A DNA stretch of 64,000 nucleotides, from the NCBI GenBank assembly GCA_905182345.1, contig CAJJBG010000015.1, positions 1 through 64,000 on the forward strand. The letters run 5' to 3'. The notes under the pieces were generated by a model, which saw only the letters and a list, made by a program, of their open reading frames with translations, did not search any database and was not told the origin of the DNA. The stretch comes from Pelagibacteraceae bacterium AG-422-B15. GTDB taxonomy: Bacteria; Pseudomonadota; Alphaproteobacteria; Pelagibacterales; AG-422-B15. Each line of letters opens with the position of its first letter. Within the stretch, counting starts at the first letter, position 1. This document shows positions 35,511 to 44,510 of the stretch, piece by piece. Position numbers and translations under genes: made by a program.

Positions 35511-37138
35511 CAGTAGTAATTACCTTTTTGCTTAATGTTCATGTCATTTAATATTTCTCGAGCAGCGTTGGCTCCTGGTGCCCCCATAACTCCACCACCT
35601 GGATGAGTACTAGAGCTACACATGTATAAATCTTTTATAGGAGCTCGATATTGTGCATACCCAGTAATGGGTCTATTAAACATCAATTGATCCATTGTTA
35701 GTTCACCTTGAAAGATATTACCTTCTGTTAAACCAACTTCATCATGTATGTCCTTTGGAGTTCTAATCTCATAGTGGGCGATTAAGTCTTTAAAATCAGG
35801 AGAGTATTCAGAAATACGATTGATTATATGCTTACCAAATTCTTGTTTTTTTTTCTCATTCCAGCCGCCATCAGCCAGATCAAATGGAACATACTGAATA
35901 AAAACTGACATAAAGTGTTTGCCTGGAGCTGCCATAGTTGGATCACTCTTTGATGGTATACACATATCAACATATGGAAATTCTGACCATTTTCCACGCT
36001 TCCAATCATCGTACGCACCTTCCATCTCTTCTATTGTCTCTGTAAAATGCATGTCTCCACCACCACCTGGATCATCTTTTGGTATTGACGGAAATGTTGG
36101 CAATCCTTCAAGAGCTATATTCAGCTTTCCAGAAGATCCTCTAATTTTAAAATTCTTAACTCTTTTTACAAACTCTGGTTCTAAATCACTTTCATTAGTA
36201 ATTTTTAAGAATGTTCTTTTCACATCTAAGTTCGAAACAATTTTTTTAGCATAGAACTCATCACCACTTTTAGTGGCAACACCTATAGCTCTTCCATTTT
36301 TTACAATTACATTTGTTACTTCGGAACTTGCTTGAATAACTCCACCATGACTTTTAAAACATTCGCTCATCGCCTGAGTTATTGAACCCATTCCACCACG
36401 TGCATAGCCCCATGAGCCTATAGCGCCATCAACTTCACCCATATAATGATGCAACAAAACATAAGCTGACCCAGGAGAACAGGGTCCCAAGGCCGTTCCA
36501 ATAATAGCACTTCCAGATAAGTGGGCTTTTACAATATCACTTTCAAAGTATTCTTCTAAATAATCTCTGATACTCATTGTATAAAAACGTATGGTATCAT
36601 AAATTTCTTTTTCACCTAAACCACCTAATTCATCTTTTGCAGCAAAGTATTTTGCAAATTCTAATGCACCAAATATATCTTTAGGCTTAAAAGAAGTTAA
36701 GTCTGGTGGAGTCATTTTTAATAATGGTTTAATGATTTTACACTGACGCATAACATCCCGGCTATAACGATCATAAGCCTCAGCATCATGAACAGAGTGT
36801 CGTGATATAGCTTTAACCGTCATATCATGATCATGATAATTAGCATAATAATCGCCATTCTTCATCATCGTTGCACTTCCTTCATAAGGAATAATTTGCA
36901 ACCCATATTTGTATAATTCTAAATCTCTCATAATCTCGGGACGTAAAAGGCTGCAAACATAAGAACAGTTAGAATATTTCCATCCTGGATACAATTCTCT
37001 ACTTACTGCAGCTCCCCCAATATATTCATTCTTTTCTAGAACAAGAACTTTAAGGCCAGCTTTTGCCATATAGGACGCTGCTGTGAGACCATTGTGGCCA
37101 GCACCGACAACTATTGCATCATAAGTATCTTTAGACAT
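35510..37138 (-). CDS. Phytoene-desaturase-like FAD oxidoreductase (PYROXD2-like), copy A
   Basis: A 542-residue FAD oxidoreductase and first gene of the operon. FAD-binding motifs are IVVGAGHNGLTAASYMAKAG (about 9-28) and VLEKNEYIGGAAVSRELYPG (about 33-52). The middle has SPGSAYVLLHHYMGEVDG and GGMGSITQAMSECFK, and the C-terminus has YAQYRAPIKDLYMCSSSTHP followed by GGGVMGAPGAN. Its ATG is 102 bases from the divergent TetR-type regulator, with a 26-bp palindrome between. Reaction and substrate are unknown; the name phytoene desaturase is only a fold-level label. Confidence 0.87.
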   Translation of the reverse strand: MSKDTYDAIVVGAGHNGLTAASYMAKAGLKVLVLEKNEYIGGAAVSRELYPGWKYSNCSYVCSLLRPEIMRDLELYKYGLQIIPYEGSATMMKNGDYYANYHDHDMTVKAISRHSVHDAEAYDRYSRDVMRQCKIIKPLLKMTPPDLTSFKPKDIFGALEFAKYFAAKDELGGLGEKEIYDTIRFYTMSIRDYLEEYFESDIVKAHLSGSAIIGTALGPCSPGSAYVLLHHYMGEVDGAIGSWGYARGGMGSITQAMSECFKSHGGVIQASSEVTNVIVKNGRAIGVATKSGDEFYAKKIVSNLDVKRTFLKITNESDLEPEFVKRVKNFKIRGSSGKLNIALEGLPTFPSIPKDDPGGGGDMHFTETIEEMEGAYDDWKRGKWSEFPYVDMCIPSKSDPTMAAPGKHFMSVFIQYVPFDLADGGWNEKKKQEFGKHIINRISEYSPDFKDLIAHYEIRTPKDIHDEVGLTEGNIFQGELTMDQLMFNRPITGYAQYRAPIKDLYMCSSSTHPGGGVMGAPGANAAREILNDMNIKQKGNYY

Positions 37139-37156
37139 ATAATGGTTATTTTACAT

Positions 37157-37182
37157 ATATTGAATGAATATTCAATCAATAT
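37157..37182. promoter_or_regulatory. Near-perfect 26-bp palindrome, likely TetR/BetI-type operator
   Basis: The sequence from 37157 to 37182 equals its own reverse complement except for one symmetric pair (positions 8 and 19 of the element). Its core is TTGAATGAATATTCAATCAA. It lies 19 bases upstream of the first operon gene (start 37138) and 58 bases from the regulator start (37240). TetR-family repressors typically bind such palindromes and control both divergent genes. The binding by this regulator is inference from position and symmetry. Confidence 0.75.
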
Positions 37183-37239
37183 TGTATATTTTTTACTGAA
37201 ATTGTTATACTAATTGATAATAATTAGGTTTTTAAAAAA

Positions 37240-37872
37240 GTGAAAAAAGCTTTAAATACAGATAGCGATAATCTCTCTGCTAACCATCAAAAATTGGTAG
37301 ATGCAACAATTGAAAGTATATCCCAAAGAGGACTAAGTGAGACTACGATTGCACATGTATCTACTTTAGCTGGCGTTTCGCAGGGCTATGCACATTTTAG
37401 ATTTAAGTCTAAAGAAAATCTTTTGATAAGCTCGCTTCAATATTTATCAAATGAATATATGGATTCATGGAGCAGAATTTTTGAAGAAGAAAATCTACCT
37501 GCTTTAGACCGTCTCATCAAAATTATAGAAAATGATTTTCATAGTCGGATTGCAAGTAGAAAGAAAATAGCGGTATGGTTTTCATTCTATAGTGAGGTTA
37601 AATTTATTCCAGCTTATCAATCAATATGTCAGGATCAAGATAAGGTATATTTTGATCAATTAAAAAAAGTTCTTGAAGGAGTCATTGGTGATAATAGCTA
37701 TAAAGATTTAGATGCCTCTGAAATTAGTGAAACCTATTTAGCTTTAGTTGATGGATTGTGGCAAAAAATACTTTTTGATCGAAAAAACTATTCAAATGAA
37801 TTCTGCAAAGGTTTAGTTTACAAATATTTCAGAAGTATTTTTCCCAACGAAAATATCCTTGATATTAAATAA
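37240..37872 (+). CDS. TetR-family regulator (BetI-like)
   Basis: A 210-residue repressor-type protein. The helix-turn-helix is at about residues 35-60: ETTIAHVSTLAGVSQGYAHF then RFKSKENLL, close to the BetI pattern. The C-terminal ligand-binding domain includes KKIAVWFSFYSEVKFIPAYQ, also BetI-like. BetI relatives respond to choline or related quaternary amines in known cases, which fits an amine operon. The start is GTG at 37240. It ends immediately before the MFS gene ATG, so these two are co-translated. The presumed operator is at 37157-37182. Confidence 0.88.
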   Translation: MKKALNTDSDNLSANHQKLVDATIESISQRGLSETTIAHVSTLAGVSQGYAHFRFKSKENLLISSLQYLSNEYMDSWSRIFEEENLPALDRLIKIIENDFHSRIASRKKIAVWFSFYSEVKFIPAYQSICQDQDKVYFDQLKKVLEGVIGDNSYKDLDASEISETYLALVDGLWQKILFDRKNYSNEFCKGLVYKYFRSIFPNENILDIK

Positions 37873-39024
37873 ATGATTTTAGAAAAGTACATCGGTAAAA
37901 ATTATAAGACATACCTAATTCTTTTTTTATGCTCTCTTATTATTGGAATTAAGCTTGGTACATTATTTCCATTACTGTCATTAATCTTAGAATCTCAGGG
38001 ATACAGCAATACGCAAATTGGTCTTAATACTATTGCTCAGCCTATTGCTATAATTTTATTTGTTCGAGTAACTCCTATTATAATCCACAAAATTGGGTTA
38101 GCGCGTTCAATAATTATTGCGCAATTTTTTACAATCGCACTTTATTTTTCCTTTCCTCTCTTTGAAGGGCTTACGGCGTGGTTTATTATTAGATTTGTAA
38201 TTGGCTTTGCAGGAGCCCTGGCTTGGAATGCTTTCGATACATGGATGTTGTCTATGGCCGATGATTCAAATCGAGGTAAAATAGTAACAATTTATAATAC
38301 AATTTTTGTTTTAGGGTTTGCCATTGGCCCAATTGTTTTATCCTTTACTGGTATTGAGGGATGGCTACCATTTATAGTTATTGGTAGTCTATCATTTGTA
38401 GCAACACTGCCACTCATTTTACTTAAAGTAGAAAAAATTCAACTTCCAAAACATAGATCTTTACCGGTTTTTTCAGCGATAATTGCTGCGCCTACAATAT
38501 TTGGTGCTGCAATTTTATGTGGCTTGGAAGATGTTATGTTTGTTACTTTTTTCCCTATTTTCTTAATAAAAAATAACCTTACACAAGAACTTGCTCTTCA
38601 ATACGTTTTTATTGCGTTGTTAGGAGGGATTTTATTTACCCCAATAATTGGTATATTGTTAGACAAATATAATAAAAGACTCATTCTAAATATTACAGTT
38701 CTATTAATTTTAGTTGCTCCTATTATTGTTTGTTTCAATTTAGATAAATTTTATTTGTGTGTACTTTTTTTAGTACTTTGGGGCGGAGCATCAAGTGGCC
38801 TGTTTGTAATATCTTTAACAATGCTTGGAGAACGCTACTCTTCATCTCAAGTAGCAGGTGCAACAGCAATTTTAGTGATGGTTTTTGAAGTTGGTTCTGC
38901 AACCGGTCCTATCATTGGAGGGAAGGTAATGGATACAGTTGGACCAGATGGCTTTATTTACACATTATCAGCTTTAGCATTTATATTTTTACTGGTATCA
39001 ATCTATAGAACCATTAGGCGATAA
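37873..39024 (+). CDS. Major facilitator superfamily transporter
   Basis: A 383-residue membrane protein with about 12 predicted helices. The first half includes ILESQGYSNTQIGLNTIAQ (about 37-55), as in YcaD-like MFS proteins, FIIRFVIGFAGALAWNAFDT and DSNRGKIVTIYNT. The second half has LLDKYNKRLIL and GERYSSSQVAGATAILVMVF. It begins directly after the regulator's stop codon. Such pairs often export a toxic intermediate or import an inducer; the substrate cannot be read from sequence. Confidence 0.85.
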   Translation: MILEKYIGKNYKTYLILFLCSLIIGIKLGTLFPLLSLILESQGYSNTQIGLNTIAQPIAIILFVRVTPIIIHKIGLARSIIIAQFFTIALYFSFPLFEGLTAWFIIRFVIGFAGALAWNAFDTWMLSMADDSNRGKIVTIYNTIFVLGFAIGPIVLSFTGIEGWLPFIVIGSLSFVATLPLILLKVEKIQLPKHRSLPVFSAIIAAPTIFGAAILCGLEDVMFVTFFPIFLIKNNLTQELALQYVFIALLGGILFTPIIGILLDKYNKRLILNITVLLILVAPIIVCFNLDKFYLCVLFLVLWGGASSGLFVISLTMLGERYSSSQVAGATAILVMVFEVGSATGPIIGGKVMDTVGPDGFIYTLSALAFIFLLVSIYRTIRR

Positions 39025-39026
39025 TT

Positions 39027-39473
39027 ATGCAATATGAACTACATCAAGCTAATTTAAATGATTATAAAATAATAAGTTCAACTTTTGACCAGTATAGATT
39101 ATTTTATAAACAAGAGTCAGACATTGAAGGTGCTGGAAAATATATCAAAGAAAGATTAAAGAATAATGAAGCTGTAATTTTTTTTATCAATATTAATAAT
39201 AAATGTGCTGGCTTTACACAACTATATCCTACATTCGACTCTGTAAGACTTAGAAAAAAAATTGTTTTATATGATTTATTTGTCTGTGAAGAGTTTAGAC
39301 GCCAAGGGTTTGGGAAAGTATTGATGAATGCAGCAAAGGGATATGCAGAATTAAATAGTTTTGGATCTATTGAGCTGTCTACGGCAAAGAAAAATTTAGC
39401 CGGACAATCTCTTTATGAGTCTCTTGGCTATATTCAAGATCAAGAATTTTACAGTTATGATTTAGAAATATGA
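39027..39473 (+). CDS. GNAT-family N-acetyltransferase
   Basis: A 148-residue acetyltransferase. The acetyl-CoA-binding loop is CEEFRRQGFGKVLMNAAKGY (about 91-110), preceded by the central strand KIVLYDLFV. The late motif is NLAGQSLYESLGYI (about 127-140). The fold begins with YELHQANLNDYKIISSTFDQY. Substrates of this family are amines or protein N-termini; a diamine or amino-acid-type substrate would fit the neighbourhood but is not shown. It is third in the regulator-MFS-GNAT run and overlaps the convergent aminotransferase by 19 bases. Confidence 0.87.
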   Translation: MQYELHQANLNDYKIISSTFDQYRLFYKQESDIEGAGKYIKERLKNNEAVIFFININNKCAGFTQLYPTFDSVRLRKKIVLYDLFVCEEFRRQGFGKVLMNAAKGYAELNSFGSIELSTAKKNLAGQSLYESLGYIQDQEFYSYDLEI

Positions 39474-40822
39474 TCCTGTGTTTGATCTAAGGATTTTTTT
39501 AACTTTTCAACAAGCTCATCAATATGATTATTGTTAAAAATTAAAGGTGGGCAAAATATCATACCATCTCTAACTGCACGCATTACTAAGCCATTCTCAG
39601 TACAATAATCTCTACAAATTCCACCTACAACTCCTGTCTCTGCAAACATTTCTTTTTTTTCTTTATTTTTTACAAGCTCCACGGCACCTATAAAACTTTT
39701 CATTCTAACCTCTCCCACAAGAGAGTGTTCTGCAATTTCTTTCATGCGCTTTTCTAAATAAACTGAAGTTTTGCTAGAGTTTTCTATAAGGTTTTCTTCC
39801 CGAATAATCTTTAAATTTTCAATAGCTACTGCACAAGCAACTGGGTGTCCTGAGTATGTGTAGCCATGATTAAAGTCTCCACCTTTTTCAATAAGGATAT
39901 CAGTAACCCTTTTTCCTACCATGATGCCAGAAAGTGGTATGTATCCTGAGCTTATACCTTTGGCCATCGTAATAATGTCGGGCTTTATATTATAAGTATC
40001 ACTGCCAAACCAATTTCCAGTACGTCCAAATCCACAAATCACCTCATCAACAACTAATAAAATATCATATTCTTTACAAATCTCTTGAACTCTAGGCCAA
40101 TAAGTTTCTGGTGGAATTATAACTCCTCCTGCACCTTGAATTGGCTCGCCTATAAATGCTGCTATATTTTCAGCTCCAATTTCATTGATTTTTTCTTCTA
40201 TTTTATTGGCTGTAAAAATTCCAAATTCTGCTGGAGTCATTTCTGCTCCATATTTATACCAATATGGTGGCATAACATGTTCAAAGCCAGGCATCAATCC
40301 GCCCTGTTCATGCATCCCCGTCATACCACCCAAGCTAACTCCAGCCATCGTACTTCCATGGTAGGCATATTCACGGCTTATAAATGTCTTTTTTTTAGGC
40401 TGCTCTTTTAAGTCCCAATAACGTCTGACCATTCTGACAACAGTATCATTTGCTTCGGATCCACTAGATGAAAAGAATGCATGATTTAAATCATTCGGAG
40501 CAATTTCTGCAAGTTGTTGTGCAAGCTCAATAGATGGTGTTGTTGCTGTTTTAAAAAAAGAATTATAATAGGGTAATTCTTGCATTTGTTTATAAGCAAC
40601 TTCAGCTAAATTTTTTCTACCATAACCGACATTAACACACCAAAGGCCGGACATAGCATCTAAGAACTGCTTATTATCACTATTTGTTAAATAAACTCCA
40701 TCGGCCTTAACAATAATATTACTACCTTCTTTTGCTAGTGCTTTATAATTAGTAAATGGATGAAGGTGATGTGCAGTATCCATATCTTGCCATTGTTTTG
40801 TTGTTCTATTTAGATATGCCAT
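39455..40822 (-). CDS. Class III aminotransferase (SpuC-like)
   Basis: A 455-residue PLP enzyme of the omega-amino acid or putrescine-pyruvate aminotransferase group. Marks are MDTAHHLHPFTNYKAL (about 14-29), DAMSGLWCVNVGYG, FFSSSGSEANDTVVRM (about 115-130), REYAYHGSTMAGVSLGG, VVDEVICGFGRTG and the PLP lysine in ITMAKGISSGYIPLSG (about 282-297). The MxTxHHLHPF N-terminus is typical of SpuC-like enzymes. The gene precedes glutaryl-CoA dehydrogenase on the same strand in reverse order, 2 bases apart, so they are one transcript. Confidence 0.9.
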   Translation of the reverse strand: MAYLNRTTKQWQDMDTAHHLHPFTNYKALAKEGSNIIVKADGVYLTNSDNKQFLDAMSGLWCVNVGYGRKNLAEVAYKQMQELPYYNSFFKTATTPSIELAQQLAEIAPNDLNHAFFSSSGSEANDTVVRMVRRYWDLKEQPKKKTFISREYAYHGSTMAGVSLGGMTGMHEQGGLMPGFEHVMPPYWYKYGAEMTPAEFGIFTANKIEEKINEIGAENIAAFIGEPIQGAGGVIIPPETYWPRVQEICKEYDILLVVDEVICGFGRTGNWFGSDTYNIKPDIITMAKGISSGYIPLSGIMVGKRVTDILIEKGGDFNHGYTYSGHPVACAVAIENLKIIREENLIENSSKTSVYLEKRMKEIAEHSLVGEVRMKSFIGAVELVKNKEKKEMFAETGVVGGICRDYCTENGLVMRAVRDGMIFCPPLIFNNNHIDELVEKLKKSLDQTQDHISKS

Positions 40823-40824
40823 GA

Positions 40825-42030
40825 TTATTTAAATGCCTGTATTCCTGTTATTGATTTACCCAATATTAAAGTGTGGATATCATGAGTTCCTTCGTAAGTT
40901 TTTACTGTTTCAAGATTCATCATATGTCTCATAACATGATACTCATCTGATATTCCATTGCCACCTAAAATATCTCTCGAATTTCTGGCAATGTCTAGAG
41001 CTTTTGAACAATTATTTCTCTTAATCAAGCTTACCATATCACTATTATTATTACCCGATTCTATCAATCTACCCACTTTAATTGCAGCCTGCAGCCCAAG
41101 AGCAATTTCAGTTTGCATATCTACTAACTTAGTTTGCACAAGTTGAGTTGCTGCAATAGGTTTTTCAAACATTATTCGATCTAGTGCATACTGCCTTGCA
41201 GTTGCATAACAGAATTCTGCAGCGCCAAGAACACCCCAAGCAATTCCATATCGAGCACTGTTTAAGCAACTAAATGGTCCTTTTAATCCAATAACATTTG
41301 GAAGGACTTTGTCATGTGGACATAAGACATCTTCTAACACAATCTGACCTGTAATAGATGCTCTCAATGAAAGTTTGCCTTCTATCTTTGGCGTAGAAAG
41401 TCCCTTGATTCCCTTATCAACAATAAATCCTAAAATTTTTCCTTCTTCATTTTTAGCCCAAACAATTAAAACATCGGCTACTGGTGAATTGCTTATCCAC
41501 GTTTTAGTTCCATTTAAGATATAACCATCCGTTGTTTTTTTAGCTGTAGTTCTCATTGAATTTGGATCACTGCCTGCATCTGGTTCTGTTAAGCCAAAGC
41601 TTCCTATCATTTCACCTTTAGCTAGTTTTGGTAAATAAAAATTTTTCTGTTCTTCGGAGCCATATTTATAGATAGGAAACATAACTAAACTAGACTGTAC
41701 AGACATCATAGAGCGATAGCCGCTATCCACTCTTTCTATCTCTCTTGTGATCAGGCCATATGTAATATAATTAGTTCCAGCACACCCATAGCCTTCTATC
41801 ATTGGCCCTAGAATTCCTAGGGCACCCATCTCTTTAATTATATCTGGATTAAAATGCTCATGCCTATTTTCCTTAATAATCCTAGGCATAAGCTTATCTT
41901 GACAGTAATTTTTTACAGAAGTTTGAACTAATTTTTCCTCTGAAGTTAATTGACCCTCGCTTATAAGCGGATCATCCCAAGATAACTCTTGTTTTGCATT
42001 TTCAGATTTATTTTTTATACTAAAGACCAT
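40825..42030 (-). CDS. gcdH: Glutaryl-CoA dehydrogenase
   Basis: A 401-residue acyl-CoA dehydrogenase that oxidises and decarboxylates glutaryl-CoA to crotonyl-CoA. The family marks are [15 protein letters not shown] with the substrate Arg (about 102-116), [15 protein letters not shown] and the catalytic Glu in [16 protein letters not shown] (about 377-392). I use ATG 42030; a start at 42108 would run through the divergent PuuD-like promoter and add 26 hydrophobic residues not seen in the family. Glutaryl-CoA comes from lysine, cadaverine or 5-aminovalerate breakdown, which fits the aminotransferase next to it. Confidence 0.9.
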   Translation of the reverse strand: MVFSIKNKSENAKQELSWDDPLISEGQLTSEEKLVQTSVKNYCQDKLMPRIIKENRHEHFNPDIIKEMGALGILGPMIEGYGCAGTNYITYGLITREIERVDSGYRSMMSVQSSLVMFPIYKYGSEEQKNFYLPKLAKGEMIGSFGLTEPDAGSDPNSMRTTAKKTTDGYILNGTKTWISNSPVADVLIVWAKNEEGKILGFIVDKGIKGLSTPKIEGKLSLRASITGQIVLEDVLCPHDKVLPNVIGLKGPFSCLNSARYGIAWGVLGAAEFCYATARQYALDRIMFEKPIAATQLVQTKLVDMQTEIALGLQAAIKVGRLIESGNNNSDMVSLIKRNNCSKALDIARNSRDILGGNGISDEYHVMRHMMNLETVKTYEGTHDIHTLILGKSITGIQAFK

Positions 42031-42086
42031 ATCTATAAGAAATAAATGATATATATAATATATAAGAAGTAAATTTAAATTAAGAC

Positions 42087-42848
42087 ATGTATTCACCAAC
42101 AAAACCAATAGTAGCTTTATTTGCTGATATTATTACAAAACCTGATGATAAAAGAATTTATCATGGGTCTGGTGCTAATTATATAAAGGCTCTGGCAACA
42201 GCTACTAATTGTGCTCCTATTATTTTGCCTGCTCTTCCTGGTATAAATAATTATAGAAAAATTCTTGATAGAGTTGATGGAGTTATGCTTACTGGAAGCT
42301 TATCAAATGTTCATCCTGGTTTTTATAATAAAGATAAATTAGTAGAACCGTCTGACCTGGATAGAGATAAAACAGTCCTGCCATTAATTGACCACATCTT
42401 TAATAAGGAGATCCCAATGCTTGCAATATGTAGAGGGTTTCAAGAAGTTAATGTTGCAATGGGTGGATCGCTTCATGCAGATATTCATGATGTCCCTGGT
42501 CGAATGGATCATCGCGCTCCAAAAAAAGGTAGTTTGGAAAGTCAGTATGACAAGCAACATGAAATTTTTCTAACTGAAAATGGTAAGCTTGAAAAATTAG
42601 CTGGCTCTCCTACGCTTGAAGTAAATTCACTTCACACACAAGGAATTGATCAACTAGGAAAATCTTTAGTTATTGAAGCCGTAGCCAAAGATGAAACTAT
42701 TGAAGCTATAAGCTTAGATAATTATAGTGGATTTTTCTATGGTGTACAATGGCATCCAGAGACTAGCGTCGAAACAGATGATTTTTCTAAAAAACTCTTT
42801 TCTCAGTTTAATGATGCTGTTGAGTCTAGAAACTTAAATGGAAAATAA
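42087..42848 (+). CDS. Gamma-glutamyl-gamma-aminobutyrate hydrolase-like protein (PuuD-like, peptidase C26)
   Basis: A 253-residue class I glutamine-amidotransferase fold. The nucleophile is the Cys in [17 protein letters not shown] (about 110-126), the His is in [12 protein letters not shown] (about 228-239) and [10 protein letters not shown] is the conserved mid-domain loop. Known PuuD cleaves gamma-glutamyl-GABA to GABA and glutamate. A PuuA-like ligase and PuuB-like oxidase are in the same window, so gamma-glutamylation of an amine is plausible. It is divergent from gcdH (56 bases apart) and 1 base from the convergent pdxA. Confidence 0.86.
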   Translation: MYSPTKPIVALFADIITKPDDKRIYHGSGANYIKALATATNCAPIILPALPGINNYRKILDRVDGVMLTGSLSNVHPGFYNKDKLVEPSDLDRDKTVLPLIDHIFNKEIPMLAICRGFQEVNVAMGGSLHADIHDVPGRMDHRAPKKGSLESQYDKQHEIFLTENGKLEKLAGSPTLEVNSLHTQGIDQLGKSLVIEAVAKDETIEAISLDNYSGFFYGVQWHPETSVETDDFSKKLFSQFNDAVESRNLNGK

Positions 42849-42849
42849 C

Positions 42850-43851
42850 TTATCTTTTATTAATTCGGCTTTTAGATATTCTTGCCGCTTCATTAATCGC
42901 AGCAATTAAGCTGCTTTCATTAGCAATAAACTTTTTGGCAATATCAAACCCTGTTCCATGATCTGGGCTTGTTCTTACTAGGTTTAATCCAACTGTAAAA
43001 TTTATTGTATTATAAAAATCAATTGTTTTTACTGGAATTAAAGCTTGATCATGATACATGCATAAAACCGCATCATAGTTTTTAAGATTCTCCGGAGTAA
43101 AGGCTGTATCTGCAGCAACAGGTCCTTCAACTTTTATTATTTTTTTTAATGCATTAATAGCTGGTTTAATAACTTTATTTTCCTCATTACCCAACAAGCC
43201 ATTATCACTAGCATGTGGGTTTAATCCTGTAACTATAATTTTTGGCGATTTAATATTAAAATCATTTTTTAAAGATCGATTCATTAATATAAGGGTGTCT
43301 TTAATGGTCTTTTTTGTTATTAATTTACTTACTTTTTTAAGCGGTACGTGAACAGTTAATGGGACTACTTTAAGAGTTTTATTAATTAACATCATACAAA
43401 AATTTTTTGATTTACTTTTTTTTGCTAAATACTCTGTGTGTCCCCTGAAGCTCTTTAAGGCGTAGCTAATAATTTCTTTAGAAACTGGATTAGTAACTAT
43501 TGCCGACACTTTTTTAGTTTTTATAAATCCTAAAGCTAAATCAATTGCCTTTAAAATTATTCTTGCATTTTTTTTACTTGGTTTTCCCAATTGGGTATTT
43601 TTGCATACATCTAGATGGTAAATAGGCAAAAAACTCTTAAACACCCTATTGACATCTTCTATTGAATCTATCTTTTTTAAAGGCACATTAATCTTCATTG
43701 CTTTTGTAATAGCTAAAACATACTCATAATCATGGATTAAAAAGAAAGGATTTTTCCCATTATTTTTTTTCCATGCTTTTAATGTTATTTCAATTCCAAT
43801 ACCAGATGGATCTCCCATAGTCACTGCAATTGGTTTATTTAGATCACTCAT
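42850..43851 (-). CDS. pdxA: 4-hydroxythreonine-4-phosphate dehydrogenase
   Basis: NAD-dependent step of de novo PLP synthesis. The 333 residues begin with IAVTMGDPSGIGIEI (about 8-22). Metal-binding residues are in FRGHTEYLAK (His, about 134-143), GLNPHASDNGLLGNEE (about 207-222) and CMYHDQALIPVKTIDF (about 262-277). Near the end, TSPDHGTGFDIA binds the nucleotide phosphate. Length is typical. It is 6 bases downstream of the SLT-type lipoprotein gene. The PdxH enzyme of the same pathway is at 18571-19179. Confidence 0.94.
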   Translation of the reverse strand: MSDLNKPIAVTMGDPSGIGIEITLKAWKKNNGKNPFFLIHDYEYVLAITKAMKINVPLKKIDSIEDVNRVFKSFLPIYHLDVCKNTQLGKPSKKNARIILKAIDLALGFIKTKKVSAIVTNPVSKEIISYALKSFRGHTEYLAKKSKSKNFCMMLINKTLKVVPLTVHVPLKKVSKLITKKTIKDTLILMNRSLKNDFNIKSPKIIVTGLNPHASDNGLLGNEENKVIKPAINALKKIIKVEGPVAADTAFTPENLKNYDAVLCMYHDQALIPVKTIDFYNTINFTVGLNLVRTSPDHGTGFDIAKKFIANESSLIAAINEAARISKSRINKR

Positions 43852-43857
43852 TTTGTT

Positions 43858-44460
43858 TTAAAAAATTCCAAAAATTTTCTTTTTGAATTGATTTTTACAT
43901 TTATCAAGTTGTTGTTTATATTTCTTTGATCGTTTATCTACTATCTTTGCAGTATTAATCAGCCATTGTTGATTTTTATAAGTCTTATTCTTATAACCAC
44001 CATGGCCTTCATGGTATGCGAGGTATTGATTGTATGCATCATTTTTTTTAATACCGTTTATTTTATAAGTTTTATTAATATACCAGCCTGTAAAATCAAC
44101 TGCATCTGCAAAATTAACTCTTGATGCTAGCGGTCTATTTTCCTCTTTCTTGTACCAGTTCCAAGTTGAGTCAATTGCTTGTGAATAGCCAAACGCACTA
44201 GATTTTCTTTTCCACGGAATAAGGCCCAGTAATTTTGTTCTTTCTGGCTTAACTCTATTTTGAAATGAAGACTCTTGTCGCAAAATAGACATTTGAACAT
44301 GAATAGGTGCTCCCCATTGTTCTTCTGATCTATTAACCAAGCGATACCACGATGATTTATCTTTAAATATTTGACAAATATTCTCTTGCTGTTGTGGGGG
44401 TTTGCTCGCACAGCCAGATAAAATAAGTCCTATTAGTAAAAAAGAAGTGATGAATTTCAT
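43858..44460 (-). CDS. Lipoprotein with a lysozyme-like transglycosylase (SLT-type) domain
   Basis: A 200-residue lipoprotein. The signal peptide ends in a lipobox (LILSGC, Cys at about 17). The domain contains MSILRQESSFQNRVKP (about 58-73), where the Glu is in the place of the lytic transglycosylase acid. It is followed by SAFGYSQAIDSTWNWYK, YLAYHEGHGGY, and a Lys-rich tail. This resembles SLT-family lipoproteins annotated as transglycosylase or hypothetical lipoprotein. Activity is likely peptidoglycan cleavage at the outer membrane. It is the first gene of a pair with pdxA. Confidence 0.82.
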   Translation of the reverse strand: MKFITSFLLIGLILSGCASKPPQQQENICQIFKDKSSWYRLVNRSEEQWGAPIHVQMSILRQESSFQNRVKPERTKLLGLIPWKRKSSAFGYSQAIDSTWNWYKKEENRPLASRVNFADAVDFTGWYINKTYKINGIKKNDAYNQYLAYHEGHGGYKNKTYKNQQWLINTAKIVDKRSKKYKQQLDKCKNQFKKKIFGIF

Positions 44461-44510
44461 AATTTATATTTACTTAAAGTTATATAAATAATACCTTTCG
44501 CAAGTCTTAA

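Noticed and set aside
42031-42108. N-terminal extension of glutaryl-CoA dehydrogenase
   Set aside because: It crosses the divergent promoter region of the PuuD-like gene and adds hydrophobic residues not in the family.
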